A stretch of 34,797 nt of DNA, taken from Opitutaceae bacterium (lineage in GTDB: Bacteria > Verrucomicrobiota > Verrucomicrobiia > Opitutales > Opitutaceae). Below, one piece after another: positions 8,594 through 16,805 of the stretch. Location of the stretch: positions 1-34,797 of the forward strand of contig JABIRI010000243.1 of the NCBI GenBank assembly GCA_018667915.1, in the 5' to 3' direction. The notes beneath the pieces were generated by a model. That model saw only the letters and a list, made by a program, of their open reading frames with translations. It made no database searches and was not told the DNA's origin. The position numbers and the translations under genes were made by a program. Every line of letters begins with the position of its first letter. Position 1 is the first letter of the stretch.

Positions 8594-10308
8594 GCAGCCT
8601 CGACACCCGAAATCTGAACAGCCTCTGGGCTTCCGTCATGGTGGAGACTTTGGTGCGGGCGGGGCTCGAGCGGGCCGTCGTCTCTCCGGGATCCCGCTCG
8701 ACGCCGCTGGCGGTGGCTTTGGCGCGTCACCCTCAGATCGATGCCATTCCTGTCGTGGACGAGCGATCTGCCGCGTTTTTTGGGTTGGGCATGGCCAAAA
8801 GCAGTCACCGGCCGGTCCTGTTGCTTTGCACCAGTGGAAGTGCCGGTGCACACTATCTGCCCGCCATGATCGAGGCCAAGGAGTCCGGCGTGCCGCTCAT
8901 CGCGATCACGGCCGATCGCCCGCCCGAGTTGCGCGATTGTGCATCCGGCCAGACGATCGATCAGCACCGGTTGTTTGGCAATTATGCGACGTGGTATCAC
9001 GAAGTCGCATTGCCCGATTTGGATTTGGGGAGATTCTCGTATCTGCGCCAAATTTCACGGCAGGCATGGACCCGATCTTTGTCTGACGGACCGGTTCATC
9101 TGAACATGCCATTTCGCGATCCCCTGCCTCCGATTTCGGATGGCGGAAAATGTGAGGCGTGGGCGCACAATCTGCCGGGAGAATTCTTCGATCTTTCAGA
9201 TAACTTGATCGTGGAGCGATCACGGGTTCGGCTTAATCAGCGGCTCACGACCCAGCGAGGTCTCATTGTCGCGGGGCCGGCGACACCGTCCGATCCCGAG
9301 GCTTATGCCGCTCATGTAGTGAAACTCTCCGCGACCACCGGTTGGCCTATCTTGGCCGACGCGCTTTCGCCGCTGCGCCAGCATGCTCCCGCTGATGCTG
9401 CCGTCATCGCGGGCTATGATATTCTGCTGCGTGAAACGAAAGTTGCCCGGGAGTTAAACCCACGCTTTGTGATTGCCCTGGAAAGTTGGCCCACCAGCAA
9501 GGTTCTGCGTTCGTGGCTGGAGCAATCCCAGGCGGACATGTTGATGATTTCCGAACGACCCGGTAGCCGTGATGCCTTGCAGGGGCGCACCCGGGAGATC
9601 ACGGCATCGCCCCTTGCTTTGGAGATTGAAACCTCCCAGCAGGCCGTCGAAGAGTATGCCGCAGCCTGGAAATCAGCCGATACCCGGGTGCAGCAGAAAC
9701 TCAGTGAATGGATGGCCGGTGATCAGTCGGTTCAGTTCGAAGGGAAGGCCACTCACGATCTCGGACGAGTGATTCCGGACGAGGCGAATCTGGTCGTGGC
9801 GAGCAGTATGCCGGTGCGCGATCTTGAATACTTTTGGCCGACATCCCATCGCGGCATTCAGGTATTCGCCAGTCGCGGCGTCAACGGGATCGATGGCACG
9901 CTTTCGACCGCGTTGGGTGTCGCCCATGCGTCCGATCAGCCGACCGTGCTGTTGACGGGGGATTTGGCTTTTCTGCACGACTCAAATGGCTTGATGAGCG
10001 CGCGGGAATTGAAAGGAGCGCTCACGGTGATTTTGATCAACAACTCTGGTGGAAGAATTTTCGAACACCTTCCCATTGCGGAATTCGACCCGCCATACGA
10101 GCGATTCTTCAGCACGCCGCCTGATGTGGATTTCAAGACCCTGTGTGCCGCGCATGGTGTGACTCACGCGTTGATTGATTCACTCAACGCATCGTCCCTT
10201 GCAGCGAAGTGGGCTAAGCCCGGACTGCGCGTCTGGGAAATCCGCACGGATGGCAAAAAGGATGCCGCGACCCGGAAACGACTCTTGCGGGATCTTGCCC
10301 GGACTTAG
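8590..10308 (+). CDS. menD: SEPHCHC synthase (thiamine-diphosphate enzyme of menaquinone synthesis)
   Basis: The protein has 572 residues. It adds the succinic semialdehyde-TPP carbanion derived from 2-oxoglutarate to isochorismate. The N-terminal pyrimidine-binding domain has VSPGSRSTPLA and VVDERSAAFF, with the TPP-activating Glu at E58. The C-terminal diphosphate-binding domain has the GDLAFLHDSNGL start near 457 and NNSGGRIF, matching the GD...NN signature of TPP enzymes. Length matches E. coli MenD (about 556). It is translationally coupled to menF through ATGA. Its stop overlaps the stop of the convergent propeller-protein gene by four bases, leaving no room for a terminator. Confidence 0.95.
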   Translation: MSSLDTRNLNSLWASVMVETLVRAGLERAVVSPGSRSTPLAVALARHPQIDAIPVVDERSAAFFGLGMAKSSHRPVLLLCTSGSAGAHYLPAMIEAKESGVPLIAITADRPPELRDCASGQTIDQHRLFGNYATWYHEVALPDLDLGRFSYLRQISRQAWTRSLSDGPVHLNMPFRDPLPPISDGGKCEAWAHNLPGEFFDLSDNLIVERSRVRLNQRLTTQRGLIVAGPATPSDPEAYAAHVVKLSATTGWPILADALSPLRQHAPADAAVIAGYDILLRETKVARELNPRFVIALESWPTSKVLRSWLEQSQADMLMISERPGSRDALQGRTREITASPLALEIETSQQAVEEYAAAWKSADTRVQQKLSEWMAGDQSVQFEGKATHDLGRVIPDEANLVVASSMPVRDLEYFWPTSHRGIQVFASRGVNGIDGTLSTALGVAHASDQPTVLLTGDLAFLHDSNGLMSARELKGALTVILINNSGGRIFEHLPIAEFDPPYERFFSTPPDVDFKTLCAAHGVTHALIDSLNASSLAAKWAKPGLRVWEIRTDGKKDAATRKRLLRDLART

Positions 10309-11204
10309 GGCAGTTCGGGGGCCCAACTGAAGGCGCGAATACGATCCTCGAGCATCGAAGGAATGATCATGAGCTCATCCTCGATGAGGTATTCATGATC
10401 CGCGGTGCCTTTCACCAGTTTCATCAGCGTGCTGACGTTGCCGTTTGCATCGACATGTTTGACGTCTCCGTCGGGCCAATCGGTCACGGTGTAACCGCCG
10501 GCACCATCAGGCTCGAGGCCGTCGACGTGAGCTACGGGAGCGTTCCCGATGCGCGATACCGCCTTATCGGCAAAACGAACGATTGAAATATGGCCGAGCT
10601 GTTGATCGCCGTTGCCGTCCTCGATCGTCCAACCTCCCAGCAGGAGTCGGTCAGTTTCGGCCCGCAATCCGTTCAGGCCGCCCGTCACGCTTGTGTCGAT
10701 TTTCTTCCATGCCGAAAATTTCCCGGCGTGCAGTCGATACACGGTGTTCAATCGAGAACTGAAAACATACACGTTACCTTGCGGGTCGGCAGTGCAGTCG
10801 TTGAAAGAACCATTGCCGCCGTCTTCCGGTTGGTGCCGGGCGAGGACTTTCCCGGACTCAAGATCGATTTCAAACATCGCGGGTGTGTCGCCGACATACA
10901 GTCGTCCGTTGGCCACAGCGAGGCCTTTGGGATCTTCCAGCCCGGTAGCCCACTTAAGTTTGATGATTTTACCCGCACGGTTGACCTTACTGATAAACCC
11001 GTCCTCGGGCGTGCGGTCCTTGCCGCGTGTCGCGAGGTTCGAGACATAAAAGCAGTCACGCTGGGCATCGTAGGCGACGGATTCGGGGGCCGAAAACCCA
11101 CTAGTTTCCCATTGCAGGGTGGGCGCGGCGGCGGCACCGATTTTTGCCCATAACAGGGCAACGGAGAGGATCAGCAGGGGGTAACGGAGGCGACTTGTGA
11201 GCAT
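10305..11204 (-). CDS. Exported SMP-30/NHL-like beta-propeller protein, function unknown
   Basis: The protein has 299 residues from ATG 11204. In-frame upstream starts would run into the divergent menB and give an atypical leader. Residues 1-26 form a Sec signal peptide (MLTSRLRYPLLILSVALLWA, then an Ala-rich cleavage region). The mature part consists of repeated beta-blade segments such as PESVAYDAQRDCFYVSN, DPKGLAVANGRLYVGD and NDCTADPQGNVYVF. This repeat style is typical of SMP-30/gluconolactonase and NHL six-bladed propellers. Acidic and Asn residues that could bind a divalent metal occur (FNDCTADPQG), but I cannot place the full metal site. It lies antisense between menD and menB. No substrate can be inferred. 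Homologues may be mislabelled as ATP/GTP-binding proteins; no P-loop is visible. Confidence 0.75.
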   Translation of the reverse strand: MLTSRLRYPLLILSVALLWAKIGAAAAPTLQWETSGFSAPESVAYDAQRDCFYVSNLATRGKDRTPEDGFISKVNRAGKIIKLKWATGLEDPKGLAVANGRLYVGDTPAMFEIDLESGKVLARHQPEDGGNGSFNDCTADPQGNVYVFSSRLNTVYRLHAGKFSAWKKIDTSVTGGLNGLRAETDRLLLGGWTIEDGNGDQQLGHISIVRFADKAVSRIGNAPVAHVDGLEPDGAGGYTVTDWPDGDVKHVDANGNVSTLMKLVKGTADHEYLIEDELMIIPSMLEDRIRAFSWAPELP

Positions 11205-11296
11205 GATCCAACTGAGCGCATTTTCCAGATTCTGACGAGGGCGAAAGCATGTGCGTCCTGTTGACTGTTCACCGCTTGCGCGCCAAGTATCGGCGC

Positions 11297-12133
11297 ATGA
11301 GCCCACCTGACTGGCAAACGGTAAAGACCTACGAAGATATCATTTATCAAAAGATCGATGGTATCGCCAAAATCACGATCAATCGTCCGCAGAAGCGAAA
11401 TGCCTTCCGGCCCGAGACGGTGTTCGAACTTCACGAAGCATTGGCAGAGGCCCGGGACGATACGACAATCGGTGTCGTCCTGCTAACGGGTGCTGGTCCA
11501 CACACGGACGGCAAATACGCATTCTGTGCAGGCGGTGATCAAAGTGTGCGCGGTCATGCCGGCTACGTGGGCGCGGACGGCGTGCCACGCCTCAACATTT
11601 TGGATGTGCAGAAACTCATCCGTTCGATGCCCAAAGTGGTGATCGCATTGGTCGCGGGCTATGCGATCGGCGGCGGCCACGTGCTGCATCTGGTATGCGA
11701 CTTGACGATCGCAGCCGACAACGCGATCTGCGGACAGGTCGGTCCCAAAATGGGCAGTTTTGATGGAGGATTTGGCGCCAGTTATTTGGCCCGAATCGTG
11801 GGGCAAAAGAAAGCCCGCGAGATTTGGTATCTTTGCCGCCAGTATAACGCCGAGGAAGCCCTGGAGATGGGACTGGTAAATACGGTCGTGCCGGTGGATA
11901 AACTCGAAGCGGAAGGCGTCAAGTGGGCGGGTGAAATTCTCGGTCACAGTCCGCTCGCGATCCGTTGTTTAAAGGCCGCGTTCAACGCCGATGTCGACGG
12001 CCAGTCGGGGCTGCAGGAACTAGCGGGAAATGCTACCCTGCTTTATTACATGAGCGACGAAGCGAAGGAGTTCCACTCCGCCCAGAGGGAGAAACGCAAA
12101 CCCGACGCGCGACGCTTTCCTTGGCTGCCGTAG
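11297..12133 (+). CDS. menB: 1,4-dihydroxy-2-naphthoyl-CoA synthase
   Basis: This 278-residue crotonase-fold enzyme cyclises o-succinylbenzoyl-CoA in menaquinone synthesis. The sequence tracks E. coli MenB closely: [77 protein letters not shown] and [13 protein letters not shown]. The [10 protein letters not shown] segment has Gly where type II enzymes have Asp, so it belongs to the bicarbonate-dependent type I group (inference from family knowledge). An ATG at 11297 gives the family-like N-terminus [15 protein letters not shown]. An in-frame ATG at 11249 would add 16 unrelated residues but does have a GAGG element upstream. It is divergent from the propeller gene and convergent with the next gene. 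Confidence 0.95.
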   Translation: MSPPDWQTVKTYEDIIYQKIDGIAKITINRPQKRNAFRPETVFELHEALAEARDDTTIGVVLLTGAGPHTDGKYAFCAGGDQSVRGHAGYVGADGVPRLNILDVQKLIRSMPKVVIALVAGYAIGGGHVLHLVCDLTIAADNAICGQVGPKMGSFDGGFGASYLARIVGQKKAREIWYLCRQYNAEEALEMGLVNTVVPVDKLEAEGVKWAGEILGHSPLAIRCLKAAFNADVDGQSGLQELAGNATLLYYMSDEAKEFHSAQREKRKPDARRFPWLP

Positions 12134-12137
12134 TCGC

Positions 12138-12932
12138 CTAAAAGTCCAGCGTGGTCGCCGTGCCGACTTCGACCTCGAATCGATCGTCGTAGGGCGTCAC
12201 GCGTCGGAAGTTTTTCCTCTCAAGTTGAACCTCTCCGCCAACCGGGAAGAATAACACGGATGCGGCGGCTTGTCCCCGCAGCTTGATTAGGGCGACCCCT
12301 TCCTCGTCCGGTAGCGGTCGGGTGAACTCGATCGTGAGGTGGAGGTCCTTCACTTTGGCGACCGCCTTGTGACGCACGGCTTCGGTAAGACGGGCATCCA
12401 TTTTTTGGAGTGTTTCGTGGGTGGGATCCAAGTTTACTACCATGCGGATTTTTTCGGTAGGGAACCCGGTTTCTTCATCAGGCAAAAGAGGAACCTGATA
12501 TTGGCGCGTCTCATCATCTTCGAAATCGATAGTGGAGAGCGGAAAATTCATGCGATCGCGCAGACGTCGCCGATTTTCAAGGCCGAGCTCCATTCGGCGT
12601 CGTTCCTTTTCCCGCTCCTTTTGATACTTCTTTTTCTGGCGTATGGTAGCGGGTCCCTTGTCTGTGCTGATCAACTGATCCCGTTGGTCCCAGGGCAGGG
12701 AGGGATCCACCCGAGTCGTGCGCACCTTGGATACCGCACCTTTGCGATTATACTCCGTCACCACCTCATCGTAGGCCCAGCCCCGCTCGTCGGCGCTATA
12801 CGTGAGAATCGCATTCTCCAGCGGAAGCGGATCCGCGTAGTCCGCTCGCACGACGCTACCGGCCACCAGCAATGGCAGGATCAGGTAAATGGGGGGAATA
12901 CGGCGAAGATGCACGATAGAAGGAATAAGCAT
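12138..12932 (-). CDS. Secreted protein of unknown function with charged helical middle
   Basis: This 264-residue protein begins at ATG 12932. A TTG at 12953 would only add seven residues. A signal-peptide-like segment (LRRIPPIYLILPLLVAGSVV, ending before RADYADP) suggests Sec export. Residues from about 95 to 130 are extremely rich in Lys, Arg and Glu (for example KEREKERRRMELGLENRRR), probably a charged alpha-helix. The C-terminal half looks beta-rich (IRMVVNLDP, LHLTIEFTRPLPDEEG, GEVQLERKNFRRV). I do not recognise a family. It is convergent with menB, with four bases between the stops, and divergent from the YqeY gene across 64 bp. Only the export prediction is supported. Confidence 0.65.
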   Translation of the reverse strand: MLIPSIVHLRRIPPIYLILPLLVAGSVVRADYADPLPLENAILTYSADERGWAYDEVVTEYNRKGAVSKVRTTRVDPSLPWDQRDQLISTDKGPATIRQKKKYQKEREKERRRMELGLENRRRLRDRMNFPLSTIDFEDDETRQYQVPLLPDEETGFPTEKIRMVVNLDPTHETLQKMDARLTEAVRHKAVAKVKDLHLTIEFTRPLPDEEGVALIKLRGQAAASVLFFPVGGEVQLERKNFRRVTPYDDRFEVEVGTATTLDF

Positions 12933-12996
12933 GACCACCGGTAACTCATGCAAGTTCCCGGTGGCGCTTTTGCCCCGGATGGTTCAATTCTTCGGC

Positions 12997-13446
12997 ATGT
13001 CCTCTCTCTACGAACAACTCCGCGCTGATATTATCACGTCGATGAAAGCCCGTGATTCCGAAAAAACTACCGGACTCCGCACTGCTGATGCTGCCATTAA
13101 GCGAGCTGAAATGGACACGAACGCCACCATCGATGATGCATTGGTGGTTTCGACGCTGCGAAAAGCGGTGAAGAATATGCAGGACGCTAATACCGAGTTC
13201 GCCAAAGCGGGACGCGACGATTTGGTGCAAAACAATCTCAAGGAGATCGCCTGGTTGGAGGTTTATCTCCCCGCCCAAATCACCGGCGAAAAACTCGAGA
13301 GGATGGTCGCAGAAGCCATCGCTCAGACCGGAGCCGAAACCAAACGCGAGATGGGCAAAGTGATGGGTGTGCTCAAATCACACCCCGAGGCCAGCCTCAT
13401 CGATTTCGGCGCTGCGAGTAAATTGATTCAAGGCAAGCTCTCCTAA
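12997..13446 (+). CDS. YqeY/GatB-tail family protein
   Basis: The 149-residue protein from ATG 12997 has the usual length of stand-alone YqeY proteins. It begins MSSLYEQLRADIITSMKARD and includes LRTADAAIKRAEMD, LRKAVKNMQDA, EIAWLEVYLPAQ, MGKVMGVLKSH and the terminal AASKLIQGKLS. These segments match the GatB/YqeY helical domain, which in GatB contacts tRNA during transamidation. The function of the free-standing form is uncertain, perhaps RNA- or tRNA-associated. An in-frame ATG at 12889 would add 36 unrelated residues overlapping the divergent gene, so the later start was chosen. It is followed after 20 nt by the amidohydrolase gene. Confidence 0.9.
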   Translation: MSSLYEQLRADIITSMKARDSEKTTGLRTADAAIKRAEMDTNATIDDALVVSTLRKAVKNMQDANTEFAKAGRDDLVQNNLKEIAWLEVYLPAQITGEKLERMVAEAIAQTGAETKREMGKVMGVLKSHPEASLIDFGAASKLIQGKLS

Positions 13447-13466
13447 GTTCACGCAAACTTTCCCAT

Positions 13467-14573
13467 ATGGTATACTCAATGAAACTCCATCGCCTCATTT
13501 CCGCCGCCGTTACCCTCGGGAGCGCTGCCTTCGTCTCTCTACATGCTCAGGAGATGGGCTTCGAGGAGTATGAACCCGAGTCGACTTTGGTGGTGCCAGA
13601 AAATCCGGTGACCAGCGCCCGATTCCCGTTCGTGGATGTGCACAATCATCAGCGCGGTCGAGGTATGACCAAGGAGGGTGTCGATCAGGTCATCGCCGAC
13701 ATGGACAAACTCAACATGGCGGTGATGGTGAATTTATCGGGAGGGAGCGGAAACAGCCTCAAAGATATCCTGCGTAATTCAAAGCAGCGCTATCCGGACC
13801 GCTTTGCGGTGTTTGCCAATCCGTCCTACGATGGCATCGAAGATCCCGACTATCCCGAACGCACGGCAACGCAGTTTCAAGCAGACATCAAAGCGGGAGC
13901 GCAAGGGCTCAAAATTTTCAAGAACCTCGGCATGTATGCATTTGATCCGCTCGGCCGCGTCCGGGTCGACGATCCACGGCTTGATCCACTCTGGGCCAAA
14001 GCCGGGGAATTGGGCGTGCCGGTGTTGATCCATGTTGGTGACCCCGCGCAGTTCTGGTTGCCGCATGACGGGAGCAACGAACGCTGGCTGGAGCTGAAGC
14101 AAAAGCCGGGTCGCAAACGCAGCGGAGATCCCAGTTTTGAGCAGCTCATCAAGGAGCAGATCAACGTCTATAAAAAGCACCCCAACACGACCTTCATCGT
14201 CGCCCATTTCATGTGGATGGCCAATGACCTGAACCAGTTGGCGGGTTACCTCGACATGTTACCGAACATCGTCGTGGAGATGGGAGCGATCATCTACGAT
14301 CCCGGACGCCAGCCGCGCCGGGCGAGAGCATTTTTTGAGAAATACCAGGACCGGATTCTCATGGGTAAAGACACCTGGGCACCGGCAGAGTATTACACCT
14401 ATTTCCGCGTGCTGGAAACGGCCGACGAATATTTTCCCTACTACCGCAAGCGCCACGCGTTCTGGCGGCTCTACGGCTTGGACCTCTCGGATGAGGTGCT
14501 GAAGAAAGTCTATTATAAGAATGCCGCGCGATTGATCCCGGGAATCAACCGGGACCTTTTCCCGCAGGGCTAA
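13467..14573 (+). CDS. Exported amidohydrolase-family (amidohydro_2-type) hydrolase or decarboxylase
   Basis: The protein has 368 residues. ATG 13467 is used; ATG 13479 gives a tidier signal peptide (MKLHRLISAAVTLGSAAF) and is equally possible. The signal peptide ends near LHAQ, so the enzyme probably acts in the periplasm. The TIM-barrel metal ligands of the amidohydrolase superfamily are recognisable: DVHNH (H59, H61), a Lys in GLKIFKN (K149), LIHVGDP (H189), VAHFMW (H247) and Asp in MGKDTWAP (D302). The last motif replaces the common GSDxP with GKDTW. The substrate cannot be told. Relatives include aminocarboxymuconate decarboxylase-like proteins and other metal-dependent hydrolases. A small membrane-protein gene follows after nine bases and is probably co-transcribed. 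Confidence 0.82.
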   Translation: MVYSMKLHRLISAAVTLGSAAFVSLHAQEMGFEEYEPESTLVVPENPVTSARFPFVDVHNHQRGRGMTKEGVDQVIADMDKLNMAVMVNLSGGSGNSLKDILRNSKQRYPDRFAVFANPSYDGIEDPDYPERTATQFQADIKAGAQGLKIFKNLGMYAFDPLGRVRVDDPRLDPLWAKAGELGVPVLIHVGDPAQFWLPHDGSNERWLELKQKPGRKRSGDPSFEQLIKEQINVYKKHPNTTFIVAHFMWMANDLNQLAGYLDMLPNIVVEMGAIIYDPGRQPRRARAFFEKYQDRILMGKDTWAPAEYYTYFRVLETADEYFPYYRKRHAFWRLYGLDLSDEVLKKVYYKNAARLIPGINRDLFPQG

Positions 14574-14582
14574 GGAAAAATC

Positions 14583-14876
14583 GTGCCAAAGTGGATCATT
14601 AGAATGCTCCGCATGTCGGTCATCGGCATCGGCGTGACGATGGTGTTGCTCGCCGGCATCAACCTATGGGCGATCCATGCCTTGTTTGATGCGAGTGTGG
14701 AGCATCAGTTGGGAATGACGGCCGAAGAGCTGCGCCCGTTGTTTTATGTCCTCGCGCTGATTGGTTTTCTGATGGCCCTACTCGGGGCGATTGTGCGGGT
14801 GCCCAAAGCACTAGTGGCGGCGAAAGTTGCAGGCCGCACATCCTCCCATTCTCAATCGAAGTCGCGCCGTTCTTAA
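14583..14876 (+). CDS. Small two-helix membrane protein, unknown function
   Basis: This 97-residue protein starts at GTG 14583. The AAGGA that overlaps the previous stop region, at about 14574-14578, provides a plausible ribosome binding site. Two hydrophobic helices are visible, at about 11-33 and 52-72, separated by a polar loop (DASVEHQLGMTAEELRP). The protein ends in a basic Ser/Arg-rich tail (HSQSKSRRS). It probably shares a transcript with the amidohydrolase. Its TAA overlaps the stop of the convergent permease within TTAA. No family is recognised. Confidence 0.6.
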   Translation: MPKWIIRMLRMSVIGIGVTMVLLAGINLWAIHALFDASVEHQLGMTAEELRPLFYVLALIGFLMALLGAIVRVPKALVAAKVAGRTSSHSQSKSRRS

Positions 14877-16174
14877 GCGGGTCGATCGAACTTGCGGGCA
14901 AGAGCGTAGGCGATCGTTCCGGCGATGATAATCGCGGCGGCGATGAACGCTTCTTTCGGCTGGGATTTGGTGATGTAGAACAGCGTCCAAAACATCAGAC
15001 CGAGATAGATCAGGGGCGGGAGCGGGTAGAGCCAAGTCCGGTAAGGACGCTTTAAATCAGGTTGCCGCCAACGTAACACCAACAGACCGCTTACGGCAAA
15101 AATCGTATTCAGACCAAGGATGAATCCGGAGAACAGTAAGATGCTCTGAAAGGACGACGTGAGCACAAAAATGACCGCGATCGACGACTGCACCAGAATC
15201 GCCAACGAGGGAATGCCATCGGCGTTCTTTTTGGCCAGCCGTTTGAACACGGAATAGTCTTCGCCAATAACCTGGAGCACCCGTGGTCCCGCGATCGTCA
15301 TCGCACTTACCGTCGAAATAAGGAGTAGAGACAGGACGAAGCTGATCGCCGAAGCACCGGTCTCGCCGAAGACATGTTGAGCGGCAATGTAGCCTACTTC
15401 CACTTGCCCCTCCAATGCGTCCATTGGGGCTACCAACAAAAACGTGAAATTAAGTGCGACGTAGAGGATCATCACGGTGACCGTGCTGGTGATTAGAATT
15501 TTCGGCAAATTCCGCTGGGCATCATCGACCTCGTTAATGAGATAGGTGACCGAGTTCCAGCCCGTGTAGGCGTAATTGACGTAGATCAATGAAACCGCGA
15601 AGGCACTGCCGATCATCAAGGCACCGTCGCCCGCCACGGGTAGGAAACTGATGGGTTGGACTTCATCCACCATGAAACCACAGAGCAGACAGAACCCGAT
15701 GATGAGCGAGATTTTGGCAGCGGTGAAAACGCTTTGGAAATTACTGCTGCGTTTGCGGCCTCCGACATGGGCTGAGGTGACTACGATTATCAATCCGATC
15801 GCTAACCAAGTCTCGTTGAGCACGGGTATGGCAGCGTGCAGATAACTTCCAAACGTGATAGCGGCCAACGCCACCGGAGCGGCAAACCCAATCGTGGCCG
15901 ATATCCACCCAGAGATAAAACCGACGAGCGGATGATAAATGCGGGTAAGAAAGTTATACTCGCCGCCGGAACGGGGCAGGGCGGCTCCCAGCTCGGCGTA
16001 AGTGAGCGCACCACAAAGCGCGGTGATTCCGCCGACCACCCAAAGCATGATCAGCACAAACCCCGATTTGATATCGAGCAGCTGGTAACCGAGAGAAGTA
16101 AAGACGCCCGTCCCGATCATATTGGCAATGATCACAGCCGAAGCCACATTGGGTTTGTAGGAAGAGCCGGCCAT
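14873..16174 (-). CDS. APC-superfamily amino-acid permease
   Basis: This 433-residue integral membrane protein has about 12 hydrophobic segments. The first helix carries VASAVIIANMIGTGVFTSLG, which holds the APC signature with an unwound Gly-rich stretch (IGTGVF). Further landmarks are TYAELGAALPRSGGEYNFL, VNYAYTGWNSVTYLINEV and RWRQPDLKRPYRTW before the last helices. It would import (or exchange) amino acids or a related amine across the inner membrane. The substrate is not predictable from sequence alone. ATG 16174 was chosen because the next start upstream would overlap the toxin gene and add non-family residues. The start is only eight bases after the stop of the Doc-like toxin, so read-through transcription from the toxin-antitoxin promoter is possible. 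Confidence 0.92.
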   Translation of the reverse strand: MAGSSYKPNVASAVIIANMIGTGVFTSLGYQLLDIKSGFVLIMLWVVGGITALCGALTYAELGAALPRSGGEYNFLTRIYHPLVGFISGWISATIGFAAPVALAAITFGSYLHAAIPVLNETWLAIGLIIVVTSAHVGGRKRSSNFQSVFTAAKISLIIGFCLLCGFMVDEVQPISFLPVAGDGALMIGSAFAVSLIYVNYAYTGWNSVTYLINEVDDAQRNLPKILITSTVTVMILYVALNFTFLLVAPMDALEGQVEVGYIAAQHVFGETGASAISFVLSLLLISTVSAMTIAGPRVLQVIGEDYSVFKRLAKKNADGIPSLAILVQSSIAVIFVLTSSFQSILLFSGFILGLNTIFAVSGLLVLRWRQPDLKRPYRTWLYPLPPLIYLGLMFWTLFYITKSQPKEAFIAAAIIIAGTIAYALARKFDRPA

Positions 16175-16182
16175 AAGGGTGC

Positions 16183-16572
16183 TTAGGAAGCAGGAGAAGA
16201 GTTTGCCGCAAGCCAAGCGGCGAATCCCGCTTCATCGAGTTCACCGGCTGCGAGCGCAAGGGTGTGAGTGGCCGCTTCTGCTTCGCTCCCGGAAAACTGC
16301 CAGTCGTTTCTTTCCAAGAATGCGACTCCTAGCATAAACCCCGTTCGTTTGTTCCCATCGACAAAAGGATGGTTGCGAACAACTCCAGCAGTATACGCCG
16401 TGGCAATTTCACACATGTTGGGAGTTCCGTATTGGTGAAGTTGCTGAGGTTTCGCTAAGGCCGACTCCAACATGGTATCATCACGGATGCCCTCGGCGCC
16501 ACCGTAACTGGCGAGCATGAGATTGTGAGCCGCAAGCGCTTCGTCGCGGCTGAACCAGTAAAGATTGTTCAC
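16183..16572 (-). CDS. doc: Doc-type Fic toxin (death-on-curing family)
   Basis: The 129-residue protein has the Fic core HPFVDGNKRTGFML at residues 68-81, matching Doc-type HxFxD(G/A)NKRT. The positions corresponding to P1 Doc H66, D70 and K73 are all present here (H68, D72, K75). P1 Doc is known to inactivate EF-Tu by phosphorylation; the same activity here is inference. GTG 16572 overlaps the antitoxin stop (GTGA), giving the usual antitoxin-first translational coupling. Length is typical of Doc (about 126). There is no inhibitory-helix motif within the protein, so neutralisation should come from the partner. The module looks intact. Confidence 0.9.
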   Translation of the reverse strand: MNNLYWFSRDEALAAHNLMLASYGGAEGIRDDTMLESALAKPQQLHQYGTPNMCEIATAYTAGVVRNHPFVDGNKRTGFMLGVAFLERNDWQFSGSEAEAATHTLALAAGELDEAGFAAWLAANSSPAS

Positions 16573-16799
16573 TTCGCGAGTTCGTTGAGGGCGTTGCGAT
16601 AGCGGCGGTTGAGGCTTTCGAAAACCTTCATCGATTTTTCGAAATTCTCGTCGCTAGGGGCTAATCTCAAACTTCCGTCTGCCGACTTGCTGACATAAAG
16701 AGCCTGTCCTTCTTCAACCTGTAAATCCGCCAACGCCTCCTTCGGCAGAATGACGCCGAGTGAGTTTCCGATCTTACGAACTTTGGTGTGATGGGCCAT
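16569..16799 (-). CDS. AbrB/MazE-type antitoxin and transcriptional autoregulator
   Basis: This 76-residue protein has a SpoVT/AbrB swapped-hairpin DNA-binding domain at about residues 5-48: KVRKIGNSLGVILPKEAL, then VEEGQALYVSKSADGSLRL. The C-terminal tail (FEKSMKVFESLNRRYRNALNELA) is likely the helical part that binds and neutralises the toxin. It is directly upstream of the Doc-like gene with a four-base overlap, the standard type II toxin-antitoxin arrangement. Doc was first described with Phd, so this is a hybrid pairing; AbrB-Doc pairs are known from bacterial genomes. Autoregulation through the palindrome just upstream of the start is inferred. Confidence 0.9.
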   Translation of the reverse strand: MAHHTKVRKIGNSLGVILPKEALADLQVEEGQALYVSKSADGSLRLAPSDENFEKSMKVFESLNRRYRNALNELAK

Positions 16800-16805
16800 A
16801 CATGG

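Noticed and set aside
10305-11204. Possible ATP/GTP-binding protein label for the propeller gene
   Set aside because: No Walker A or other nucleotide-binding motif is visible. The blade repeats and signal peptide fit an exported SMP-30/NHL-like propeller.
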